Shown one piece after another: positions 1-5,078 of a DNA stretch of 5,200 nucleotides. Numbering within the stretch: the stretch's first letter is position 1; every line of letters starts with the position of its first letter. Origin of the DNA: an uncultured Gemmiger sp. Lineage in GTDB: Bacteria > Bacillota > Clostridia > Oscillospirales > Ruminococcaceae. The stretch spans positions 1 through 5,200 of the forward strand of contig CALWNS010000063.1 in NCBI GenBank assembly GCA_944382805.1, in the 5' to 3' direction. The notes beneath the pieces are model-generated. The model saw only the letters and a list, made by a program, of their open reading frames with translations. It made no database searches and had not been told where the DNA came from. The position numbers and the translations under genes are program-made.

Positions 1-590
1 CCGAGATCATCAAGCTGCACAAGCGCCTGGCCACCACCTTCATCTACGTTACCCATGACCAGACCGAGGCCATGACCATGGGCGACCGCATCGTCGTTAT
101 GAAGGACGGCGTCATCCAGCAGGTCGATACCCCGCAGAACCTGTACGATTATCCCTGCAACCTGTTCGTGGCCGGCTTCATCGGCAGCCCGCAGATGAAC
201 TTCCTGGACGGCACCCTGAAGAAGGCCGGCGACCAGTACAGCGCTGACCTGGCCGGCACCATCATCCCGCTTCCCAAGGAAAAGACCGCCGACGGCAAGC
301 TGGACGCCTATGTCGGCAAGACCCTGAAGGTCGGCATCCGTCCCGAGGACATGAAGGACGACGAAGAATTCCTGGCCAAGCATCCCGACAGCCGCCTGAC
401 CGCCGAAGTTGAAGTTTCCGAGCTGATGGGCGCCGAGATCTATCTGTACCTGACCTACGAAGGCCAGAACATGATGGCTCGTGTGGCTCCCACCTCCAAG
501 GCGCGCCGCGGCAGCAAGGTCACCGTCGCCATGGATCCGCACAAGATCCACCTGTTCGACGCCGACAGCGAGCTGACCCTGCTCAACTGA
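1..590 (+). CDS. Sugar ABC transporter ATP-binding protein, MalK/UgpC/MsmX type (3' part, start outside window)
   Basis: This is the nucleotide-binding subunit that powers a carbohydrate ABC importer at the inner face of the membrane. The reading frame is open from the window edge (codons from base 3), giving 195 residues of a protein that is usually about 360-375 long. The visible part opens just after the expected Walker B/D-loop region. It shows the H-loop as VTHDQTEAM (His codon at 54-56), then the family-typical MGDRIVVMKDG segment. A C-terminal TOBE/OB-fold regulatory region follows, with GIRPED (about 325-342) and a LMGAEIYLYL stretch. Walker A and the signature motif lie upstream, out of view. 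In the visible part lysine is always AAG and glycine almost always GGC, which suggests high expression. No permease gene follows and a terminator closes the unit, which fits either the last gene of a cluster or a shared MsmX-like ATPase. The sugar cannot be told. Confidence 0.95.
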   Translation, partial: EIIKLHKRLATTFIYVTHDQTEAMTMGDRIVVMKDGVIQQVDTPQNLYDYPCNLFVAGFIGSPQMNFLDGTLKKAGDQYSADLAGTIIPLPKEKTADGKLDAYVGKTLKVGIRPEDMKDDEEFLAKHPDSRLTAEVEVSELMGAEIYLYLTYEGQNMMARVAPTSKARRGSKVTVAMDPHKIHLFDADSELTLLN

Positions 591-626
591 TCCTGATCGG
601 TTTTCACCATCTGAACGCTCTTATCG

Positions 627-659
627 GCGGCCCCGCCTTTTGCGGCGGGGCCGCTTTTT
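627..659 (+). terminator. Intrinsic terminator of the ABC ATPase gene
   Basis: A perfect 11-bp GC stem (GCGGCCCCGCC at 627-637 pairs with 644-654) with a 6-base loop is followed at once by five T (655-659). It lies 37 bases past the ATPase stop codon and separates that gene from the PTS gene. Confidence 0.93.
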
Positions 660-712
660 CACAACCGCTGGCCGCAGCGGGGAGGGCGCTCACCCAGCGA
701 AGGACGTGCATC

Positions 713-2698
713 ATGCGCATCACAGACCTGCTTGGCCCGCGCCGTGTGCTGACGGGGTCGGCAGCTACGACCCAACAACAGGCCCTGCAGGCGCTGCTGG
801 CCGCCCTGGCGGCGGACGGCTGCCTGAAGGACAGCGAGACGTTCCGCCAGGACGTGCTGCGGCGCGAAGGCGAGGGCAGCACCGCCATGGGCGGCGGCAT
901 CGCCATCCCGCACGCCAAGAGCCGCGGCGTTTCCCGCCCGGCGCTGGCCGCCATGACGCTGCCGCAGGGCATCGACTGGCCGGGGACCGCGGGCGGCCCC
1001 GTGCGGCTGGTGTTCATCATTGCCGCGCCGGTCGACGCGGCCGACCTGCACATACAGGTGCTGGCCGCCCTGGCGCGCTGCCTGATGCAGCCGGACTGCG
1101 TGGCCGCCCTGCTGGCGGCCGAAAACCCGCCGGCCTTTTTGCAGGCGCTGGACTGCTGGGAGGAGGAAAAGCACAGCCAGGCCGCGGGCGGCGGCCCGTA
1201 TGAGCTGCTGGCCGTCACCGCCTGCCCCATGGGCGTGGCCCACACCTTTATGGCGGCCGAAGCGCTGGAACAGGCGGCGGCCGAGATGGGCGTGCGCATC
1301 AAGGTGGAGACCAACGGCGCCGACGGCCCGCAGAACGTGCTGGCCCCGGCCGATATCGAACAGGCGCGCTGCATCATCGTGGCGGCGGACCGCACGGTGG
1401 AGACCCAGCGGTTCACCGGCCGCACCGTGCTGTTCGTGCCTGTCTCGGAGGCTGTGCGCCAGCCCGAACGCCTGCTGCGCCGCGCGCTCACGGCGGACAT
1501 CCCGCCCCTGGCCCCGCCGCTGGAATCCTCCCCGGGCGAAAAGCCGGCGGCCGAAAGCGCCGCCGAACTGGCCCAGACGGCCGCCGTCACGGCGGTGCGC
1601 CGCCACGGCCGCCACGCCTACAACCACCTGATGAGCGGCATCAACCATATGCTGCCCTTTGTCACGGGCGGCGGCATCCTGATCGCCCTGAGCTATTTCC
1701 TCGACCGCGCCAATGTGGGCGACCTGACGTTCGGCAGCGGCACTTCGCTTTCCTGGCTGCTGGGGCAGATCGGGGCGCTGGCCTTTGATATGATGTACCC
1801 GGCGCTGGCGGGCTTTTTGGCCATGGCCATGGCCGGGCAGGCGGCTTTCCTGCCCGGCGTGGTGGGCGGGTACCTTGCCTGGTCCGGCATGGCGCTGGCG
1901 CCGCAGGCGGACTGGGTCTCCTCCGGCTTTTGGGGCACCGTGCTGGCCGGCGCGGCGGCAGGCTACCTGGTCCGCGGGCTGCGCCGCCTGTGCGCCAAAC
2001 TGCCCGCCGGCATAGAGCCGCTCAAAACCACGCTGATCTACCCGGTCGTAAGCCTGGCGGCGGTGGCGCTGCTGATGGTGGCGGCCGTCAACCCGCCGCT
2101 GGGGCACTTTTACAACTGGCTGTACGCCGTGCTGGAAAGTATGCAGGGCGGCAGCCGCATCGCGCTGGGCGCGGTGCTGGGCGGCATGATGGCCACCGAC
2201 TTTGGCGGGCCGATCAACAAAGCGGCCTTCCTGTTCGGCACGGCCACGCTCAGCGGCGGGCAGCAGGGCTTTGTGGCGGCCGCCATGCTGGGCGGCATGG
2301 TGCCGCCGCTGGGCGTGGCGCTGGCCTGCACGCTTTTCCCCAGCCGCTTTACCAAGGCCGAGCGCCATTCGGCGGTGATGAACTACCTGATGGGCTTTTC
2401 CTTTATCACCGAAGGCGCGCTGCCCTTTGCGCTCAAGGACCCGCTGCGGGTCATCCCCAGCTGCGTGGCCGGTTCGGCCCTGGCCGGGGCGCTGGCCCTG
2501 TACTGGGGCTGCGGCGTGCCGGCGCCCCACGGCGGGCTGTACCTGCTGCCGCTGGCCGAAGGCCCGCTGTGGATGCTGCTGGCCCTGGCGCTCGGTTCGG
2601 CGCTGACGGCCGGGCTGCTGGGCCTGCTCAAAGCGGTGCGCCCCCACGAAAAGCGCCGCGCCGCCCGGCCGGGCGGGCAGGCCGCGCAAAACCGTTAA
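713..2698 (+). CDS. fruA: PTS fructose-family transporter, fused EIIABC
   Basis: This 661-residue inner-membrane permease imports fructose (or a close relative) and phosphorylates it using phosphoryl groups from HPr. Three domains are visible in order. EIIA (about 1-150) has the phospho-accepting His67 in GGGIAIPHAKS. EIIB (about 163-260) has the phospho-accepting Cys171 in VTACPMGVAHTFMAAEAL. EIIC (about 300-640) has family motifs LMSGINHMLPFVTGGG (306-321), DFGGPINKAAF (496-506), GFSFITEGALPFA (561-573) and a late PHGGL (605-609), set in hydrophobic segments. An Ala/Pro/Glu-rich linker (about 262-295) joins EIIB to EIIC. The start is the ATG with AAGGA 8 bases upstream (700-704), and the N-terminus MRITDLL is typical for the family. 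The usual partners, 1-phosphofructokinase and a DeoR-type repressor, do not flank it on the visible sides. No good promoter is seen in the 54 bases between the upstream terminator and the start. Mannosylglycerate-type permeases share this architecture, so the substrate is inferred. Confidence 0.94.
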   Translation: MRITDLLGPRRVLTGSAATTQQQALQALLAALAADGCLKDSETFRQDVLRREGEGSTAMGGGIAIPHAKSRGVSRPALAAMTLPQGIDWPGTAGGPVRLVFIIAAPVDAADLHIQVLAALARCLMQPDCVAALLAAENPPAFLQALDCWEEEKHSQAAGGGPYELLAVTACPMGVAHTFMAAEALEQAAAEMGVRIKVETNGADGPQNVLAPADIEQARCIIVAADRTVETQRFTGRTVLFVPVSEAVRQPERLLRRALTADIPPLAPPLESSPGEKPAAESAAELAQTAAVTAVRRHGRHAYNHLMSGINHMLPFVTGGGILIALSYFLDRANVGDLTFGSGTSLSWLLGQIGALAFDMMYPALAGFLAMAMAGQAAFLPGVVGGYLAWSGMALAPQADWVSSGFWGTVLAGAAAGYLVRGLRRLCAKLPAGIEPLKTTLIYPVVSLAAVALLMVAAVNPPLGHFYNWLYAVLESMQGGSRIALGAVLGGMMATDFGGPINKAAFLFGTATLSGGQQGFVAAAMLGGMVPPLGVALACTLFPSRFTKAERHSAVMNYLMGFSFITEGALPFALKDPLRVIPSCVAGSALAGALALYWGCGVPAPHGGLYLLPLAEGPLWMLLALALGSALTAGLLGLLKAVRPHEKRRAARPGGQAAQNR

Positions 2699-2714
2699 AT
2701 TTGCGCGGCCCCGC

Positions 2715-2743
2715 TTGACTTTGCCGCAAGGGTGTGGTATCGT
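2715..2743 (+). promoter_or_regulatory. Probable sigma-A promoter of the MATE gene
   Basis: TTGACT (2715-2720, 5/6 match to the -35 consensus) and TATCGT (2738-2743, 4/6 match to the -10) are separated by 17 bases. The start of transcription would fall near 2750, giving a leader of about 140 bases. No other plausible promoter lies between the leader hairpin and the MATE start codon. An alternative reading with a longer spacer and TATACC (2743-2748) as -10 is less good. Confidence 0.6.
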
Positions 2744-2749
2744 ATACCA
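2735..2749. promoter_or_regulatory. Palindrome over the -10 box, candidate repressor operator
   Basis: TGGTATcgtATACCA is a perfect 6-bp inverted repeat around a 3-base centre. It covers the -10 hexamer and sits just ahead of the expected transcription start, a usual place for a repressor to block RNA polymerase. Its TGGT-N-ACCA shape resembles sites bound by some GntR-family regulators, but no regulator gene is in view, so the binding protein is unknown. Confidence 0.4.
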
Positions 2750-2801
2750 TGCGCGGAGGGCAAGTCATACCGTTGCAGCAAATAACGCAAATGGATATGG
2801 T

Positions 2802-2851
2802 GCGCCGGATAAGGCACAGGCTGAAATGCCTGTATTTATCCGGCGCTTTTT
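2802..2851 (+). terminator. Terminator-type hairpin in the MATE leader (candidate attenuator)
   Basis: GCGCCGGATAA (2802-2812) pairs perfectly with TTATCCGGCGC (2836-2846), and five T follow (2847-2851). The 23-base interior can add a second helix, either ACAGG/CCTGT (2816-2820 with 2829-2833) or GGCA/TGCC. It lies about 50 bases after the expected MATE transcription start and 39 bases before its ATG, with no room for a promoter in between. It can therefore act as an attenuator that must be read through for MATE expression. It is also the first good terminator after the PTS gene, 103 bases past its stop, and may serve both roles. Confidence 0.8.
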
Positions 2852-2890
2852 GTTGCCGCCGCGGACCGGAAATAATGGAGGGAAAGGGAA

Positions 2891-4228
2891 ATGGATCAAA
2901 AAGAATTGTTTCTGAACACCAGCCCCACCCGCCTGTTCTTCAAGGCGGCGCTGCCGGGCTCGGTCGGTATGCTGGCGTCCTCGCTGTACCAGCTGCTGGA
3001 CGGTATGTTCGTAGGGCAGCTGTTGGGCGGCCAGGCGTTTGCCGCGCTCAACCTGGCCATGCCGCTGGTCATCATCAACTTTGCCATCTCGGACCTGATC
3101 GGCGTCGGCTCGGCGGTGCCCATCTCGGTGCGCCTGGGCGAAAAACGCCCGGAGGAGGCCAACAACATCTTTACCTGCGCCTGCCTGATGGTGGTGGCGC
3201 AGGGGATGCTGGTGGGAGGCTTTCTGTTCTTTGCCTCGCCGCTGCTGCTGCGCTGGATGGGCGCCGAAGGCGAACTGCTGCGCCTGGCCGTGCAGTACAT
3301 CCGCATCTACGCCGTCAGCTCGCCGCTGACCGGTATGCTCTATGCCATGGATAACTACCTGCGCATCTGCGGGCGCATCAAAACCAGTATGTGGCTCAAC
3401 GTCTGTATGTCGGCGCTGTGCGCGCTGGGCGAATTCCTGATGCTGGTGGTGCTGCGCACCGGGGTGTGGGGCGCGGCGCTCGGCTCCTGCCTGGGCATGG
3501 TCATCTGCGTGTTTGTGGGGATGTGGCCGTTTTTCCGCGGCTACCTGCAGCTGCAGTTCCGCCGCCCGCATTTTACCAAAGCCATCCTGCGCCAGATCGT
3601 GTTCTGCGGCACGCCCACCTTCCTGAACAACATCGCCGGGCGCGTCACCTCGATCCTGATGAACACGGTGCTGCTGCGCGTGGGCGGCGCGGCGGCCGTC
3701 TCGGTCTACGGCATCCTGATGTACGCCGACGGTATCGTCATGCAGTTTTTGTACGGTATGTGCGATTCGCTGCAGCCGGCGGTGGGCTATAACTGGGGCG
3801 CCGGCCGGCGGGACCGCGTGCTGGCCATCGAAAAGCGCTGCTTTACGGCGGCGGCCCTGCTCTCGCTGACGGCCACGGCGCTGCTGTACGCCTTCCCGGG
3901 GCAGGCGGCCTCGGTCTTTGTGGCGGACTCGGAACCGGCGGTGTTCGCCATGGCCGTGCCGGCGCTGCGCCTGTTCTGCCTGACCTACCTGACCCGCTGG
4001 ATCGGCTTTGCCACCCAGAGCTTTATGTCGGCGGTGGAAAAGGCGGTGCAGGCCTCCATCCTCTCGCTCTCCACGGCGCTGGTGTTCCCGGTGGCGCTCA
4101 TCGCGGCGCTGTGGCCGTTCGGGCTGGAGGGCCTGTGGTTCAACATGACCGGAACCGCGCTGCTGGCCGCCGTGACGGCCGTCGTTATCCTGCTGGACTT
4201 TAAGCGCCGCTACTGGAAAGCGGCCTGA
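2891..4228 (+). CDS. MATE-family multidrug/toxin efflux transporter
   Basis: This 445-residue polytopic inner-membrane antiporter is of the family that exports drugs, dyes or metabolites in exchange for H+ or Na+. The length fits the usual 440-470 residues and 12 transmembrane helices in two six-helix halves. The first half shows the helix-1 stretch LYQLLDGMFVGQLLGG (32-47) and SVRLGEKRPEEANN (79-92) after helix 2. The linker with PHFTK (226-230) leads to the second half, which carries LMYADGIVMQFLYGM (276-290) and the family motif QPAVGYNWGAG (295-305). It ends with a short basic tail (FKRRYWKAA). The ATG is supported by GGAGGG (2877-2882) 8 bases upstream. It is a single-gene unit with its own promoter, leader hairpin and terminator. 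Sequence alone places it near the MepA/DinF-like part of the family; ion coupling and substrate cannot be read from it. All five GGT codons precede ATG or ATC (see findings). Confidence 0.95.
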   Translation: MDQKELFLNTSPTRLFFKAALPGSVGMLASSLYQLLDGMFVGQLLGGQAFAALNLAMPLVIINFAISDLIGVGSAVPISVRLGEKRPEEANNIFTCACLMVVAQGMLVGGFLFFASPLLLRWMGAEGELLRLAVQYIRIYAVSSPLTGMLYAMDNYLRICGRIKTSMWLNVCMSALCALGEFLMLVVLRTGVWGAALGSCLGMVICVFVGMWPFFRGYLQLQFRRPHFTKAILRQIVFCGTPTFLNNIAGRVTSILMNTVLLRVGGAAAVSVYGILMYADGIVMQFLYGMCDSLQPAVGYNWGAGRRDRVLAIEKRCFTAAALLSLTATALLYAFPGQAASVFVADSEPAVFAMAVPALRLFCLTYLTRWIGFATQSFMSAVEKAVQASILSLSTALVFPVALIAALWPFGLEGLWFNMTGTALLAAVTAVVILLDFKRRYWKAA

Positions 4229-4237
4229 GCCAAGCGC

Positions 4238-4280
4238 AGCCCCGTGCCTGTCCGTACTGTACAGGCGCGGGGCTGTCTTT
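4238..4280 (+). terminator. Intrinsic terminator of the MATE gene
   Basis: AGCCCCGTGCCTGT (4238-4251) pairs with ACAGGCGCGGGGCT (4261-4274) along 14 bp with one G-U wobble and a 9-base loop. It starts 9 bases after the stop codon. The downstream tract GTCTTT is poor in T, so termination may be incomplete. Confidence 0.85.
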
Positions 4281-4308
4281 GGAATGCGATAAATACAAAT
4301 TGTATAAT
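4279..4308 (+). promoter_or_regulatory. Possible upstream (second) promoter for hsp20
   Basis: A perfect TATAAT (4303-4308) is preceded at 18 bases by TTGGAA (4279-4284, 4/6 match to the -35). The AT-rich setting contrasts with the GC-rich genes around it. Transcription from here would start near 4315 and run through the CIRCE element into hsp20. The -35 touches the end of the MATE terminator. Confidence 0.35.
4293..4305. repeat. 13-bp palindrome ATACAAaTTGTAT, candidate operator
   Basis: A perfect 6-bp inverted repeat around one central base overlaps the first three bases of TATAAT in the upstream promoter. It could be an operator for an unidentified repressor, but short A/T palindromes are common in AT-rich spacers, so chance is a real alternative. 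Confidence 0.3.
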
Positions 4309-4327
4309 TGTGATGAATATATTAAAT

Positions 4328-4354
4328 TTAGCACTATGCGCTTGACAGTGCTAA
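4328..4354. promoter_or_regulatory. CIRCE element (HrcA operator) controlling hsp20
   Basis: TTAGCACT (4328-4335) and AGTGCTAA (4347-4354) form a perfect 8-bp inverted repeat with 11 bases between, 27 bp in all. The CIRCE consensus is TTAGCACTC-N9-GAGTGCTAA, also 27 bp. The match is 16 of 18 arm positions, with only the innermost C/G pair changed (A and C here). CIRCE is the binding site of the heat-shock repressor HrcA. It covers the -35 box of the promoter at 4342-4369, so bound HrcA should shut off hsp20 until heat or misfolded protein inactivates it. Confidence 0.9.
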
Positions 4355-4369
4355 TATTTGTGCTATACT
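4342..4369 (+). promoter_or_regulatory. Main sigma-A promoter of hsp20
   Basis: A perfect -35 TTGACA (4342-4347) and TATACT (4364-4369, 5/6) stand 16 bases apart, with a TGn extended -10 (TGC at 4361-4363). Transcription should start near 4376, giving a leader of about 130 bases. The -35 lies inside the CIRCE element and shares its last base with the right arm. Confidence 0.88.
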
Positions 4370-4375
4370 AGAATC

Positions 4376-4504
4376 AGATCAAGGGGAACGGAAGCAGCCC
4401 CAAGGTCGCCAAAACAAAAATGCCCGCCCGGCTTTCGCAACTGCGGGCGGACCGGGGAACAAAGGACAGGCCGCAAGGCCCGGATCGGAATGGAGGTATG
4501 ACCT
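4376..4504 (+). other. Structured 5' leader of hsp20
   Basis: The leader has no gene. It can form CCGCCCG/CGGGCGG (4424-4430 with 4444-4450), a GGCC-GCAA-GGCC hairpin with a GNRA tetraloop (4469-4480), and competing pairings among three CCGG-containing segments (4427-4431, 4452-4456, 4479-4483). The Shine-Dalgarno GGAGG (4492-4496) partly pairs with ACCT just before the start codon (AGGT 4494-4497 with ACCT 4501-4504, 3-base loop). This could tune translation, but the SD helix is short and no standard ROSE or fourU thermometer was recognised. Confidence 0.4.
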
Positions 4505-4945
4505 ATGTTGCCTAGCATTTTTGGAGAAAGTTTGTTCGATGATATGTTCAACGAGGCGTTCACGCCCTTCTTTGGCGGGCATGACCCGCTGTACGGCAAG
4601 CGTGCCCGCAACCTGATGAAGGCGGACGTCCGCGAAACGGACGGCGCGTACGAGCTGGATATCGACCTGCCCGGCTTTAAGAAAGAGGAGATCAACCTCA
4701 AGCTGGACCAGGGCTATCTGACCATCGAAGCCGCCAAGGGCCTGGACAAGGACGACAAGGACAAGGAGGGCCGCTATATCCGCCGCGAGCGTTACAGCGG
4801 CGCCTGCAGCCGCAGCTTCTATGTGGGCGACAGCATCACCCAAAAGGACATCTCGGCCAAGTTCGAGGACGGCATCCTCAAGATCCACCTGCCCAAGGCC
4901 GCGCCGCAGCTGCCCGAACAGCCCAACCGCATCCTGATCGAATAA
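4505..4945 (+). CDS. Hsp20 / alpha-crystallin family small heat-shock protein
   Basis: This cytoplasmic ATP-independent holdase binds unfolding proteins and keeps them refoldable by the DnaK and GroEL systems. The 146 residues are the normal size. The N-terminal arm (about 1-35) is rich in Phe (SLFDDMFNEAFTPFF). The alpha-crystallin domain (about 37-131) begins at LMKADVRETDGAYELDIDLP, contains a charged Asp/Lys loop (DKDDKDKEG, 81-89), and ends with the conserved FEDGILKIHLPK (120-131). The C-terminal tail carries the I-x-I oligomerisation motif as I143-L-I145. The start at 4505 has GGAGG (4492-4496) 8 bases upstream. The ATG at 4498 is only 1 base from the SD and opens a 5-codon frame (MTYVA) that ends at 4515, so it is not the protein start. 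HrcA control is indicated by the CIRCE element, and the gene is a single-gene unit with its own terminator. Confidence 0.96.
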   Translation: MLPSIFGESLFDDMFNEAFTPFFGGHDPLYGKRARNLMKADVRETDGAYELDIDLPGFKKEEINLKLDQGYLTIEAAKGLDKDDKDKEGRYIRRERYSGACSRSFYVGDSITQKDISAKFEDGILKIHLPKAAPQLPEQPNRILIE

Positions 4946-4954
4946 CGTAACGGC

Positions 4955-4992
4955 AGGCCCGGCCCCCGCGTTAAGCGGGGGCCGGGCCTTTT
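4955..4992 (+). terminator. Intrinsic terminator of hsp20
   Basis: A perfect 15-bp stem (AGGCCCGGCCCCCGC at 4955-4969 with 4975-4989), a 5-base loop and TTTT (4989-4992) begin 9 bases after the stop codon. It is the strongest hairpin in the window. Confidence 0.95.
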
Positions 4993-5015
4993 GCGTGCCA
5001 AAAGCCGGCCCATAC

Positions 5016-5057
5016 AAAAAGCGCCGCCGCGCTCCCTTGCGGGGAACGCGGCGGCGC
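5016..5057 (-). terminator. Intrinsic terminator of the GAPDH gene
   Basis: GCGCCGCCGCG (5021-5031) pairs perfectly over 11 bp with 5047-5057. The stem can extend inward after one mismatch (TCCC with GGGA). Five A at 5016-5020 become a T run on the minus strand. It begins 21 bases past the GAPDH stop codon and faces the hsp20 terminator 23 bases away. Confidence 0.9.
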
Positions 5058-5078
5058 CGTGTTTACGGAAAGACTCGA

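Noticed and set aside
658..663. TTCACA as a -35 box for fruA
   Set aside because: It matches five of six consensus bases, but the region 16-18 bases on is GGGGAGGG, with nothing like a -10 box.
659..2689. 676-codon open frame on the minus strand, antisense to fruA
   Set aside because: It is rich in Arg, Gln, His, Gly and Ala with no recognisable domain. It mirrors the third-position GC bias of fruA, whose own frame has clear PTS motifs. Other long frames in this block (640-1203, 1930-2718 plus; 604-1590 minus) are rejected for the same reason.
2701..2729. Dedicated terminator directly after fruA
   Set aside because: TTGCG and CGCAA can pair, but the stem is bulged, weak and lacks a T tract. 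It also overlaps the MATE promoter.
2715..2746. MerR-type promoter (long spacer with dyad) for the MATE gene
   Set aside because: The spacer TTGCCGCAAGGGTGTGG recalls such promoters, but the two arms match at only about four of nine positions, and the 17-base spacing with TATCGT fits a normal promoter better.
2749..2890. Leader peptide for ribosome-controlled attenuation of MATE
   Set aside because: ATG at 2749 lies at or before the predicted transcription start. GGAGGG at 2755-2760 has no ATG or GTG at good spacing, and the frame has no stop before the hairpin. Kept only as a possibility within the attenuator finding.
2715..2915. 66-codon open frame, and the overlapping frame from 2734, across the MATE leader
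   Set aside because: They would begin at or before the predicted transcription start, run through the hairpin and overlap the MATE gene in another frame. They have no RBS in place and no domain.
4401..4415. CtsR heptad operator near AAGGTCGCCAAAAC
   Set aside because: CtsR sites are tandem GGTCAAA repeats; only a partial, interrupted match is present and it lies downstream of the promoter.
4379..5017. Minus-strand open frames over hsp20 (4363-4701, 4379-5017, 4819-5013)
   Set aside because: They are shadows of the hsp20 frame. They cross the promoter leader and the terminator and show no domain or RBS.
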